DNA from: Ilyomonas sp965199845 | GTDB lineage: Bacteria; Bacteroidota; Bacteroidia; Chitinophagales; Chitinophagaceae | Length of the DNA stretch: 64,000 nucleotides | Assembly (NCBI GenBank): GCA_965199845.1 | Contig: CBDATZ010000054.1 | Span: 806,001 to 870,000 of the forward strand | Direction of reading: 5' to 3' | Shown here: positions 26,182 to 35,953 of the stretch, piece by piece | Layout: each line of letters starts with the position of its first letter | Position numbering within the stretch: the stretch's first letter is position 1 | Made by a program: the position numbers and the translations under genes | Notes under the pieces: model-generated | The model's input: only the letters and a program-made list of their open reading frames with translations | What the model was told of the DNA's origin: nothing | The model's database searches: none

Positions 26182-29100
26182 TTACGCAGGATGATGAATG
26201 AATGCTGTGTTTTGAACAAAATGAATCATACGCAAATAGGTGGCAGCGCCCTGGTGATTGATGTCGCTTTGTAAAACGAGATTCAAATATTCAGCGCCTT
26301 TTTCATAATTGCCTAACCCAATGTTACCTAGCCCTATAAGGTAGTAACAGTGCAATTTATTACGTTGGTTCAGGTCAATATCAAACACCAGCATATCCGG
26401 CAGCGATACCGCAAAATAATCAATGTGTATGTTGTCGTTTATATGTGCTTCGCCAAAGTCAATCAACCGCTTGCATATTGTTTTAGAATGTTCAGGCTTT
26501 TCTAAGTTCATCCACGCTAAAACCTGGTAAAATATCTTATCTGGTTGCGGATCATTGTAGTAAATTGCCTGCACCGGCTCGCTGATTCCCACCGTTGCGT
26601 TTTCGAAATATTCAAACGCTTTTTCACGCTTCCCTAATCCTTCATAAGCGCATGCCATTAAGTAATCCAGGTCGTTTTCCTGTGCGCCGTATAACTTTCC
26701 TTCTCCCAGGTTATCAGGAAAATACCTGGCCTCATTCAACAGCGATATCGCTTCCTCAAATTGTTGATTTAGGATAGCCTGTTTCGCAAGTTCTGTATGG
26801 CATAACAGGTATTGACTTGTCACTTTTCCTTCGCCACCTTCCCATGGATGAAAATGTCGTAACGCCAATAATTTTTTTGCAGTTTGATAATCTTCGAGGT
26901 TGTTGTGCAAAGTGATTCTTTCAATATATAAATCATCCCGTTGCTCAACAAGCGATTCATATTTTTGAAGAGTCTGCCATCTTTTTGAAAACGATTCGCC
27001 CAATAACTTATACAATTGATCGAGCTCCATAAAAACCCTGGCATCAGCGTTATCGAGTGCGAAAGCTTTCTCTAAATATTGCAAAGCCTTTTGTTTATCG
27101 TTCCTTTTATTGTAGTAAGCAATGGCAAGATTTCGATAAGGCGTAGCAAAATTTAGATTAACAGCAATCGCTTTCTCCCAGCATGATATGGCTTCGTTGT
27201 ACTGGCGTTTATCGTACCAGAGATTGCCTGAGTAATAGTATGCTGTTATATCAGAAGGATTCATAGTAACCGCCGATTGCAGAATACCAATCTCTTCAAT
27301 TTTATTTGGAAACACGAGCGCATTATCGCTGCTTGCAGCTATGCGATAATGTTTGATTGCTTTCTCAAAATCATTATTTTTTTCATGAAGCCAACCCAGG
27401 TAATAATGTGTGAGCGATTTATCTACATCATCATTTTTTACTTCGCTTGCATAAGTGGTATAGCTGCTCAATAAAGTAATAGCATCCTCATATAAACCGG
27501 CGTGTGCGTATTGCAAAGCCAGTTCAAGAAAATTATTTTCAGCATAGCGCATCAGCCTGAATATATCATGTAAATATGAGCTTTGCTCGTTCTTGTTTAC
27601 TAATGATTCTGCCAGATATTTTTCATACAAGCAACCAAAATTGAAGGCATCAATGCGTATACTTTCATTGCATAAGACAATACATTCTTCCGGTAAATTT
27701 TTATGTCGCAACAAAGCGGCTTTCAGATGTCTCGTTGTATTGCTATGATAATTTTTTACTAATGATTTCTCTGCCAGTTGCAACGCATCATCTATTCTCT
27801 GCTCGCGCGCAGCTATTCTTGCCAGCCATAAAAAAGAAGCATGTTGCCAGGCATCATTCCAGGTAGCTTTATAGAAAGCATCATACGCTTCCTTATATTT
27901 TTCCTGAAACACTAAACTTAAACCGAGGTTATAATATGGCTCACCGTCATAAGGATTCGGATTGCGTTTGGTAAGCGTAGAAATGGCAGTTCTTAAATAA
28001 GGTTCAGCGTTTGCAAACTGACCGCGACGCAGCAGCAGCAAGCCTTTCGCATTGTTGCAGCGAGCATCGTTTGGACTTCTTTTTAATCCTTCTTCATAAT
28101 AATCCATCGGGTTGAAAGTGGCATGACGGTATTGCTCCAAATGCAAGCCGTTTAGGAACAAATCTTCTACCTGTTCTATCTCAGAAGGCAACTTTGCTGC
28201 AATGGCCGGAGAAGGAATTTCTTCTTTATTAAGAGGTAACGGCTGATAAGAGACTAACTCCCTATTTTCGTTATTCAGCACACACACTTTCCACTTTCCT
28301 TCTTCGCCTTTTTGAGATACCGTAAAAGCTTCGGAAAATATGTTGGCAGGTGAAAGATTGGCAGTGAATCTTTTTACTTCTTTGCCATCATCCCAAACAA
28401 TAATTGCAGCGTTATTATATTCGGAAGTGGTATACACTTTTATCTGCAGCGTATCATCATTCCATTCAATATTTATAGCCGCTTCCTTCGTTGCATTCTT
28501 CACATAACCAATGCCCGCATACGGCATAAAATATTGCGTGAAGTTTTTGATTTCATTCGGCTGCATCCAAGAAAAATCGGGTTGATTATCCGTGAAGATG
28601 CCGGTCATCAATTCGATGTATGGACCATCTTCATCCGTTAATTGTTTATCCCACGCATAGCCAAAATCGCCCTTGCCCCAGGTCCATTGTTTTTTGCCCG
28701 GCGAGAAGTGATGATCGGCAACATGCAACATGCCGGCTTCCGTATCATTCTCATAACAACCCATAAAATTGTATTGCGATTGTATGGCCATGTACGAGGT
28801 AGGTACCGGTATATTTTTATACTTCGAAATATCGTTTCCGGGTGCGTAATTGACTTTATAATACGTGCCGGTCGCAATGGGAAAATCACTCACATCACGC
28901 TTGCCATGATCAAACACAGCATACACATCAGGTGGAAAAACAGATTGATATTCATCATTCACTTTCACCGCCGGATTTGCCCACCATAGAAACGTTTGCG
29001 GAAAAGAGGTACCATTGAATAACTGACCTTTAATTTCTAGATAAGCTTTGTTTTTGTATAAAGTAAAGCCTGCCATTCCTTTTGTGCGAAACATCAACTC

Positions 29101-29547
29101 TGTTTCACTAACCCATACAGTTTTGCTTCCGTCTTCAAATTCTTCGATTGTAAAATCAACGGGACTGAAAGTACTTGGGCGATGATGTTGTGGCCAGTTA
29201 AATTCTATTCCACCTGATATCCACGGACCTGACAAACCCACCAGTGCAGGCTTTATAACCTGATTGTAATAAACAAAATCGCGGTTTTTTACTTTGTCAT
29301 ACGCACGCTGAATCCTGCCGCCTAATTCTGGCAGAATCATAATTTTCAAGTAATCATTTTCTATAAAAACTGCTTCGTATTCTTTAGATGTTTTTTCATT
29401 GCTTATGCTTTCAATTACAGGGTGCGGATATACAACTCCACTGCTTCCCTGGTAAACACGTTTTTCAAGAAACATCGGATTTTTTTCCGGTTTGCCAGTT
29501 TCGTAGGTAGGTATAGATACCCGCTCTACCCATGCTTTTACTTCCAT
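26182..29547 (-). CDS. DUF5107 and tetratricopeptide repeat protein
   Basis: A 1,121-residue cytoplasmic protein without a signal peptide. Residues about 1-340 form a DUF5107 domain (IMILPELGGRIQRAYDKVKN; ISGGIEFNWPQHHRPS; TFLWWANPAVKVNDEY), a fold related to galactose mutarotases and GH-like beta-sandwiches. Residues about 450-1100 are TPR helices (YEEGLKRSPNDARCNNAKG; YYNLGLSLVFQEKYKEAYDA; YYYSGNLWYDKRQYNEAISC). Homologues recur in sugar-utilisation loci, but their reaction is not established; glycan or sugar recognition is suggested. The His residues in QHHRP are conserved-looking. Confidence 0.88.
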   Translation of the reverse strand: MEVKAWVERVSIPTYETGKPEKNPMFLEKRVYQGSSGVVYPHPVIESISNEKTSKEYEAVFIENDYLKIMILPELGGRIQRAYDKVKNRDFVYYNQVIKPALVGLSGPWISGGIEFNWPQHHRPSTFSPVDFTIEEFEDGSKTVWVSETELMFRTKGMAGFTLYKNKAYLEIKGQLFNGTSFPQTFLWWANPAVKVNDEYQSVFPPDVYAVFDHGKRDVSDFPIATGTYYKVNYAPGNDISKYKNIPVPTSYMAIQSQYNFMGCYENDTEAGMLHVADHHFSPGKKQWTWGKGDFGYAWDKQLTDEDGPYIELMTGIFTDNQPDFSWMQPNEIKNFTQYFMPYAGIGYVKNATKEAAINIEWNDDTLQIKVYTTSEYNNAAIIVWDDGKEVKRFTANLSPANIFSEAFTVSQKGEEGKWKVCVLNNENRELVSYQPLPLNKEEIPSPAIAAKLPSEIEQVEDLFLNGLHLEQYRHATFNPMDYYEEGLKRSPNDARCNNAKGLLLLRRGQFANAEPYLRTAISTLTKRNPNPYDGEPYYNLGLSLVFQEKYKEAYDAFYKATWNDAWQHASFLWLARIAAREQRIDDALQLAEKSLVKNYHSNTTRHLKAALLRHKNLPEECIVLCNESIRIDAFNFGCLYEKYLAESLVNKNEQSSYLHDIFRLMRYAENNFLELALQYAHAGLYEDAITLLSSYTTYASEVKNDDVDKSLTHYYLGWLHEKNNDFEKAIKHYRIAASSDNALVFPNKIEEIGILQSAVTMNPSDITAYYYSGNLWYDKRQYNEAISCWEKAIAVNLNFATPYRNLAIAYYNKRNDKQKALQYLEKAFALDNADARVFMELDQLYKLLGESFSKRWQTLQKYESLVEQRDDLYIERITLHNNLEDYQTAKKLLALRHFHPWEGGEGKVTSQYLLCHTELAKQAILNQQFEEAISLLNEARYFPDNLGEGKLYGAQENDLDYLMACAYEGLGKREKAFEYFENATVGISEPVQAIYYNDPQPDKIFYQVLAWMNLEKPEHSKTICKRLIDFGEAHINDNIHIDYFAVSLPDMLVFDIDLNQRNKLHCYYLIGLGNIGLGNYEKGAEYLNLVLQSDINHQGAATYLRMIHFVQNTAFIHHPA

Positions 29548-29619
29548 AATAACCAGTTGGTTCTTTAGTTAACTATTCCTTTTTTTTGCATTAAAAGGAA
29601 CTGCATACCGTTATAAAGT

Positions 29620-31830
29620 TTATTGTTTCACGAGTTGTATTACAGCGCTTTCGTAATCGTTGTACATATCAAACTGTAACCCGGCTTTCATCAGGTAATC
29701 ACCGCTAAATGTTTTGCCTTCATAGTCTTGCAGGCGTGTAAAACTGCCCTTATTTACTTCGGTTACTTTGTACTGTGCATTGGCATCCAATCCTTTCAGT
29801 AACAGCTTCGATCGATCGGGATAAGGTTCCTTTTTTTGTAAAAAAGAAAACACCAAAGCAGAGTCTTTATTCTCACTTACATACATCAGTGCAGCACGAT
29901 TATTTTCGTAAGGCGATAACAATCGATATAGATCACCTTGCAATACAATATTCCTGATTTGCTTGTAAGAAGCAATCGCATTGATGGCAAATGTTTTTTC
30001 TTCTTCACTCAATTTATCAACTCGATAATCCAGGCCTAACCGACCTGTCATTGCTACATCAAAACGGAACTTTAAAGGTGTAATTCTTTCGTCGGAATGG
30101 TTAGGCGTAACGTGAGCTGCCAAACCAACTGCCGGGTAGAAATATTCAACGCCCCACTGAATTTTAAGCCTGTCTATCGGGTCTGTATTATCACTTGGCC
30201 AATACTCCTGGAAGTAAGGCATCGTAGCATAATCCATTCTGCCACCGCCACCGGAACAGACCATCATATTCACATCCGGATATTTTTTCCGGAAGCGTTG
30301 AATGATGTTGAGTAAAGCTGTTGGATAATTGATGAATAGTTTTGATTGCTGCTTACCTAAATACGATGAACCTGCATTGGTTACATAACGGTTGCAATCC
30401 CATTTAATATAGCTGATGCCTTTATTTTGTAACATTAGATTATCCAGCACGCTGTACACATAATCCTGCACCTTTGGATTGGTGATGTCGAGAATCAATT
30501 GATTACGAAATAAATTGAGGTCGCGATGTTGCGCGCCAATCACCCAATCAGAATGTTTTTCATAAAGTTCGCTTTTGGGATTCACCATTTCTGGCTCTAC
30601 CCAAATACCAAATTTTAAATTGTTTTGTTTACAGAGGTCGGCTAAGTAAGATAGTCCATGTGGCAGTTTTTTATGATTCACTTCCCAATCGCCCAATCCC
30701 GCGTCATCGTTGTTGCGCGGATATTTATTGGCAAACCATCCATCATCAAGTAAAAACAACTCGAAGCCCATTGCACCTGCATTTTTGATGATATCGGATA
30801 GCTTATTTTCATCAAAATCAAAGTAGGTGGCTTCCCAGTTATTGAGCAATACATCGCGGCTGTCGTACCCGTTTGCAATACCATATTTTCTTGCCCAGCG
30901 ATGCAAATTTCTTGTAGTTTCTCCTGCGCCATTTTTACTATAAGTAAACAGGAAGCCTGGTGTGGTAAATGTAGTGTCTGCTTTTAATGTATAGTCCGAT
31001 GCAAATGGATTTATTCCCGCTGTTACCTGCAGGCGGTTGTAATGATCTTCGTTAAACTGAAGCTGCCAGTTTCCCGGCCAGGCAAGCGTGCCGGCAACCA
31101 CTTCACCATCATCTTCATGCAGCTTTCCATTCAGTGATAAAAGAAAGGATTGATTTGAGCGTAAATCCGTTCTTACTCCCAGTTTAGAATCAATGGTTTT
31201 GGTTCCTTCGGAAAGCTTTGTTTCAACGAGGTTGAATTCATTTGCCCAATCGCCATAGAAGTAAGAAAGGTATGCATCAGGAGTTTGAAAATTGAGCGAT
31301 GAAGAAGCAAAATTATACAGCGTTACCGAGCCCTTTTCTTTGTGGCTGAAGGTCATCCATTGCTCAATTATATTTTGCTCGTGGTATGTTTTATAAAACA
31401 GGTTTACTTCGTCGGGATAGTATTTATCTTTCAAAGTAATTTTCGTGATGCTTATGTTGCTGTCTGCTCTTTCCGTGTTATCACCTGCGTACACAAGCTC
31501 CGTAGTCAGGTTGCCATCAGCATGAGTAAGGCGCAGTGCAAAATTATCTACCTCGTCGCCATAAGCTGCATATGCTGGCTTGCTGTCATTTAGGTTTTGA
31601 GACGCCATTCCATCATTGCTTATTTTGGCGCCGAAATATAACTGCTTAAGCATGGAATCTTTGCCAACACCGAGTAGCAAAAGATTGTCTTTAGTTTCAA
31701 TGCGAATTATTTTTTGTGCAGAGGAACTTAGCGATAAACCAATCCACATCCAACAGAGAACAGCTTTTAGAAGCCTGCTTGTTTTGTATTGAAAAAAGCT
31801 TCTCTTCGTTTTGAACAGCAATGCAATCAT
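29620..31830 (-). CDS. alpha-galactosidase, GH36
   Basis: A 736-residue exported enzyme. The signal peptide covers residues 1-39 (WMWIGLSLSSSAQ). An N-terminal beta-supersandwich precedes the TIM barrel. Key motifs are FELFLLDDGWF (357-366), FGIWVEPEMV (408-416), YIKWDCNRY with nucleophile Asp 478, CSGGGGRMD and PSDNTDPIDR with acid/base Asp 547. It hydrolyses terminal alpha-1,6-galactose from oligosaccharides or glycolipids. First gene of the operon; divergent from the AraC regulator. Confidence 0.93.
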   Translation of the reverse strand: MIALLFKTKRSFFQYKTSRLLKAVLCWMWIGLSLSSSAQKIIRIETKDNLLLLGVGKDSMLKQLYFGAKISNDGMASQNLNDSKPAYAAYGDEVDNFALRLTHADGNLTTELVYAGDNTERADSNISITKITLKDKYYPDEVNLFYKTYHEQNIIEQWMTFSHKEKGSVTLYNFASSSLNFQTPDAYLSYFYGDWANEFNLVETKLSEGTKTIDSKLGVRTDLRSNQSFLLSLNGKLHEDDGEVVAGTLAWPGNWQLQFNEDHYNRLQVTAGINPFASDYTLKADTTFTTPGFLFTYSKNGAGETTRNLHRWARKYGIANGYDSRDVLLNNWEATYFDFDENKLSDIIKNAGAMGFELFLLDDGWFANKYPRNNDDAGLGDWEVNHKKLPHGLSYLADLCKQNNLKFGIWVEPEMVNPKSELYEKHSDWVIGAQHRDLNLFRNQLILDITNPKVQDYVYSVLDNLMLQNKGISYIKWDCNRYVTNAGSSYLGKQQSKLFINYPTALLNIIQRFRKKYPDVNMMVCSGGGGRMDYATMPYFQEYWPSDNTDPIDRLKIQWGVEYFYPAVGLAAHVTPNHSDERITPLKFRFDVAMTGRLGLDYRVDKLSEEEKTFAINAIASYKQIRNIVLQGDLYRLLSPYENNRAALMYVSENKDSALVFSFLQKKEPYPDRSKLLLKGLDANAQYKVTEVNKGSFTRLQDYEGKTFSGDYLMKAGLQFDMYNDYESAVIQLVKQ

Positions 31831-31958
31831 TATTATTATTTTGACTCTGTCGGATCTTGGCTTACAAGAATGAAGTCAAAATTCGACTTTGCAGAATACA
31901 AAAAAAATAGTGAATTTTATTGTAACAATGGATTATTTAACGGTTGCTGTTTTGCTTT
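31831..31958. promoter_or_regulatory. divergent control region of the galactoside operon and AraC gene
   Basis: The only spacer between the GH36 operon (minus) and the regulator (plus), so both promoters and probably the AraC operator lie here. It is strongly AT-rich. An unambiguous Bacteroidota -7/-33 pair could not be assigned by eye. An imperfect palindrome GAAGTCAAAATTCGACTTTG lies at 31871-31890. Confidence 0.5.
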
Positions 31959-32855
31959 ATGAAAATTACAAACGAAAGAATCAAACACGGCTTTAAGGGG
32001 CAACGAATGATTGTGTTGCCACAGAAAATTGTTTCCGATTTTCTTATTAAAGACCTGTTGACAAAAAGTATTTACATCACTGACATTGGGTATTATCCCA
32101 AAGCGATTCATCACTATGTTGAGCGCGATAAAGGCATCAATCAAAATATACTCATCTATTGTGTAGAAGGTTATGGTTGGGTTGAGATAAACGAAAAACA
32201 AATTCTTATTGAGCCATCGCAGTACATTATTATTCCGGCCAACCAAGCGCACATTTATGCAGCAGATGAGAGTAATGCATGGACTATTTATTGGATTCAT
32301 TTTGATGGTATTCTTGCCAAACATGTAGTTGACTTAATAATAAAACACTCGAAAGATTATAAGCCATATTTAGGTTACAATGAGAATAGGATAAAACTGT
32401 TTGAAGATATCTATTCGCAGTTAGATAATGGATATAGTGATGATACACTGCGATACGTGAATATGATATTCTATCATTTTCTGTCATCCCTTTTATACGA
32501 AGAGAAATTTAATGGAGGAGATACCAGCCAGCTCAATGTTGTTTCTGCATCTATAAACTTCATGAAGAAGAAATTGGATACCGTGCTTTGCCTGCATGAA
32601 TTAGCGAACACATCCAATCTTTCCGTATCTCATTTTTCAACCGTTTTCAAAAAAGAAACCGGTTATTCTCCTATCGATTATTTCAATCACCTGAAAGTGC
32701 AGAAGGCTTGCCAGTATTTGCTGTTTACAAATATGAACATCAAAGAAATTTCATTTAGTCTTGGTATAGAAGATCAATATTATTTCTCAAGAATGTTTGC
32801 CAAGCTTATGAATATCTCACCGAAAGAATACCGGAACAGAAATAAAAATTGTTAG
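31959..32855 (+). CDS. AraC family transcriptional regulator
   Basis: The ATG at 31959 is used because upstream codons to 31944 begin with TTG. About 298 residues. The N-terminal cupin-like sensing domain (LIYCVEGYGWVEINEKQILI; IIPANQAHIYAADESNAWTI) binds an effector, typically a sugar. The C-terminal two-HTH domain reads LHELANTSNLSVSHFSTVFK, TGYSPIDYFNHLKVQKACQY and IKEISFSLGIEDQYYFSRMF. It probably activates the adjacent galactoside genes in response to galactose or a galactoside. The tail of this gene recurs as a relic at 35681-35793. Confidence 0.93.
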   Translation: MKITNERIKHGFKGQRMIVLPQKIVSDFLIKDLLTKSIYITDIGYYPKAIHHYVERDKGINQNILIYCVEGYGWVEINEKQILIEPSQYIIIPANQAHIYAADESNAWTIYWIHFDGILAKHVVDLIIKHSKDYKPYLGYNENRIKLFEDIYSQLDNGYSDDTLRYVNMIFYHFLSSLLYEEKFNGGDTSQLNVVSASINFMKKKLDTVLCLHELANTSNLSVSHFSTVFKKETGYSPIDYFNHLKVQKACQYLLFTNMNIKEISFSLGIEDQYYFSRMFAKLMNISPKEYRNRNKNC

Positions 32856-33088
32856 GAAGGATTATAAAACGTACGAGGTGGTATGAAAATTTTCAGAGCA
32901 GTAACTCGTCATTTTGTTCAGTTTATTCTTGAGCAGATCTAATCAGCGATTTATTCATAAAACTACCAACCGTATCCCCACAAAAAGCGAACACATAGCT
33001 AACTCATTCTTGTCGCAAAAATGCTTTAAAACAATTACTTCTTAACTCCACAGGTAAAAGGAATGATTATCTGTTGTAAGCCATAAAA

Positions 33089-35023
33089 TTATTTAGAAGA
33101 AGCCGGTTCCACCCGAATATTATCGAAGAGGTTTCTATCATAAGTGCTGGCAATAAAAGCCATTCCTTTTGACCCCGATTCATTTGAAACACGCGCTAAT
33201 TCTTTGTCATCTATAAGACCCGTAATTTGTGTGCCGCTCATCTCGAGGCGGAGATGGTGCCAACCCTTAGGCGAAAATTCTTCGATTTGACCTGAAGCGA
33301 GAGTATTATATTGCCAATTTAACTGCCATCGCCCGTCTCTGGTGAGAATCCAGCGAAAGCCCAGCTTATTCCGATCAGCATAGCGTCCGCCAACTTCAAC
33401 GTCACCACCTTGCAGTAAAACATCAGCGTCAATTGCATAATCTTGCCAGCTTATGTCGCCAAACAAAGTATGTGGTTTTAATAGCCAGTTGTTATACCAT
33501 AGAATTCCCTCTTCGGGTACGATCTGAGCCAGGCACATTCCGCTTTTTGGCGATTGACAGGTTTCGAAAGTTCCTTTCTGATCGGAGAAGTATCGTGGTG
33601 TTTCGCCAGAAACATAGTTATCAAAGTTCTCTGTGTATGGAAATGGAAATGGCTTGTTTGCCGGCGGTGTACCAAATGAGCCTTTTGTTTGTCCGGTTGT
33701 ACTGGTCAAGGTATAAATGGCATCTGGTTCCAATTCTAACTGTATAGAACCTTTATTTAAACGCGGTGATAGTTGTTTAATAAACTGTTCTTTTGCGGTT
33801 GACTTCCATAAATAAACCGGACCGCTTTTAAGTCCTTTACCAATATTTAGCTTAACCTTCTGCTTTTCTCCGGTTACTAAAACTACCGACCAATCGCCTG
33901 TTTTTGGATTTCGCAACGCCACGTGGCTGCCACGCCATGTACTGGTATCGAATTGTCCGCAAGCTCCATCCATATATACCCAACCAGGCTCAGCAAATTG
34001 AGTTGTATGAGCTATCGCCCACGCAGATGACCAAACGGTATAGTGGCCACTCCATGGTGAGTCGGCTTGAATGGCTCCGGTATTCGGCCAAATTATTTGG
34101 TTATAAATCCCATCGACCGGGCACCATATTTCGTATTTGGTCGCACGGTCGCGCGTGTACAATTTATTCATCAACCGGGCTAAATACAGAGTTCCTGTTC
34201 CTCCCCACTCTTGCCCTGATTGGCTCCACTCCTCACTTGCCCATAAAGGTTTCCCTGATTGCTTAGCTTTTTCTGTAGCTGCACGGTTTACTTTCTGATC
34301 AATGTCCCAAGGCTCACGACCATCCAGATAGTGATAACCAACTGCATCAATTAAGCGGTTATACTCCGGATTCTTTTCAAGCTCATCGAATATCTGCCAG
34401 AACTCGCTATCATCGTCCGGACCTTGCAGTTTTACTTTTGAAAAACCATGGGCATCTAATGCCGGACGCAAATATTTGGCTATCCAATTCAGGTCAGTTC
34501 CATTTTCATTTTGGGCAGCAGACACCCAATCTAATTCTAACTTATAATATTTGCGGGCAACTTCTAAGAAAGCAACAAACCAGTCAGCAGACTCCTTTGA
34601 AAAGCGATTGCCAACCCAGGCAGGATATCCCCAGGGAAGACAATCCAGCAGGATTTCCGGGTTGCGTTTGCGTGCTTCGGACATCAACCAAAACTCATAT
34701 CCCCTCGGTTTGGGATTAAGTAATTCCTCACGTGTAATAGCATGAGAAGGTTCACTGCCACAAGTAGAATTTTCGCCGCTACCTATTTCAACCTTGAGAT
34801 GCTGAAAACCTGCGCCAAATTTTGGTTTAAATAAGAAATCAAGTATCTCGGAACGTTGTTTCTCAGGATAATCAACCAAGTTGCGACTAGAGGCACCGGC
34901 ACTGACAGCACCTATACCTTCGAAAACCCGCCCTTTATCATTTGCATTCAAAGAGATTGTCGTTTGAGCAACAGCATTCGAAACGATAATGAACATTGCT
35001 ATCGCGCAAAGCATGTATTTATT
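33089..35023 (-). CDS. GH59 beta-galactosidase (galactocerebrosidase family)
   Basis: About 644 residues. The start is uncertain: the signal peptide MLCAIAMFIIVSNAVAQ has an ATG at 35014, and a GTG nine bases upstream (35023) would give a more basic N-region. The catalytic TIM barrel shows GIGAVSAGASSRNLVDYPE, FGAGFQHLKVEIG, YEFWLMSEARKRNP, SAAQNENGTD with the acid/base Glu and PLWASEEWSQ with the nucleophile. These are hallmarks of GH59, known mostly from animal galactocerebrosidase. A lectin/laminin-G-like C-terminal domain follows. It probably removes beta-galactose from a glycolipid or galactan outside the inner membrane. Monocistronic and convergent with the AraC gene. Confidence 0.9.
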   Translation of the reverse strand, partial: NKYMLCAIAMFIIVSNAVAQTTISLNANDKGRVFEGIGAVSAGASSRNLVDYPEKQRSEILDFLFKPKFGAGFQHLKVEIGSGENSTCGSEPSHAITREELLNPKPRGYEFWLMSEARKRNPEILLDCLPWGYPAWVGNRFSKESADWFVAFLEVARKYYKLELDWVSAAQNENGTDLNWIAKYLRPALDAHGFSKVKLQGPDDDSEFWQIFDELEKNPEYNRLIDAVGYHYLDGREPWDIDQKVNRAATEKAKQSGKPLWASEEWSQSGQEWGGTGTLYLARLMNKLYTRDRATKYEIWCPVDGIYNQIIWPNTGAIQADSPWSGHYTVWSSAWAIAHTTQFAEPGWVYMDGACGQFDTSTWRGSHVALRNPKTGDWSVVLVTGEKQKVKLNIGKGLKSGPVYLWKSTAKEQFIKQLSPRLNKGSIQLELEPDAIYTLTSTTGQTKGSFGTPPANKPFPFPYTENFDNYVSGETPRYFSDQKGTFETCQSPKSGMCLAQIVPEEGILWYNNWLLKPHTLFGDISWQDYAIDADVLLQGGDVEVGGRYADRNKLGFRWILTRDGRWQLNWQYNTLASGQIEEFSPKGWHHLRLEMSGTQITGLIDDKELARVSNESGSKGMAFIASTYDRNLFDNIRVEPASSK

Positions 35024-35532
35024 CACCGACCGATGGTTTAACTTTATCAATTGAACAGAATTTTGACAATGCGAAAAAATCGCAGATTTGAAAAGCACTC
35101 GTAACACCTTTTTGTTTTTTTATTATCTATTTATAATTTACCCTCTTATTGATAGACGGAACAAGTAAACTGAATTAATACATTCCCTTCATTTCAGTAA
35201 TTTAATAACGAGTAGCAATCTCACATAGGTCTTTCATTTCGTTTGGATATCAGCAATATCTCCAAACTATAAATATTGTTTTATTGTGAAGCAGATCAGC
35301 AGCAAAAAATACAACCACTATTCCTTTCTGTATATGTTATCTTAAACACATAGAAACAAATGAAATCAGTATAATTAGAATAGAAATTCGTAACGATCTG
35401 CCAGTTTAATTATTGATCCTGATTTGTATTCAAAAATTGGAAAGGATGTGTATTGATAAATAGATTTTTTTACTACCAAACTGGATTATATTACTATATC
35501 TTACTCTTTTTCATTTCAGGATTTTGAAAAGT

Positions 35533-35670
35533 TCAACTCTTTACATCAATAGACCACTTTGCTGGCGCCCGCAGCCAAATCTTTCCCTTACCAATTTTAA
35601 GCGGCATCCATAACTATGTGAATCCAATTGAATCGTAGGCTTTCCAAATAATTTTTTGTCATTATTGAAT
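35533..35670 (-). pseudogene. possible relic of a glycoside hydrolase C-terminus
   Basis: The minus strand reads FNNDKKLFGKPTIQLDSHSY, then, after a one-base shift, MPLKIGKGKIWLRAPAKWSI and DVKS with a stop. GKIWLRA is common near the end of beta-sandwich-bearing glycosidases. The fragment is short and frameshifted, so the family is uncertain. Confidence 0.35.
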
Positions 35671-35680
35671 GGAACAGTAA

Positions 35681-35793
35681 AGAAATCTCATGTAGTCTTG
35701 GTATAGAAGATCAATATTATTTCTCAAGAATGCTTGTCAGGCTTATAAATACATATCAGCGAAAGAATATCAAAAGAGGAATAAGAATTATTA
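35681..35793 (+). pseudogene. relic copy of the AraC regulator 3' end
   Basis: The frame reads EISCSLGIEDQYYFSRMLVR and is nearly identical in DNA to the end of the intact regulator (EISFSLGIEDQYYFSRMFAK, near 32745-32850). A shift after SRML-VRLINT destroys the last helix. It marks a lost second regulator or a partial duplication directly upstream of susC. Confidence 0.8.
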
Positions 35794-35953
35794 AGCAGTG
35801 TAGAATATAAAAGGCAAATCATCATAATACAGATATAACTGTTTCCGCTTTCATCATTATAAATCTAACCAAAAAATAATCCATCTTTTCGAATAAAATA
35901 TCCATTTAAAAAGCTTGCACTTGGTTGTTATTTTGGAAACAAATCTTTTGCTT

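Larger units (their letters stand above)
35024..35953. other. long divergent intergenic region with two relics
   Basis: About 900 AT-rich bases between GH59 (minus) and SusC (plus), holding both promoters plus two gene relics listed separately. No RNA gene is recognised. The SusC start codon used here (35954) is preceded by a long untranslated leader. Confidence 0.5.
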
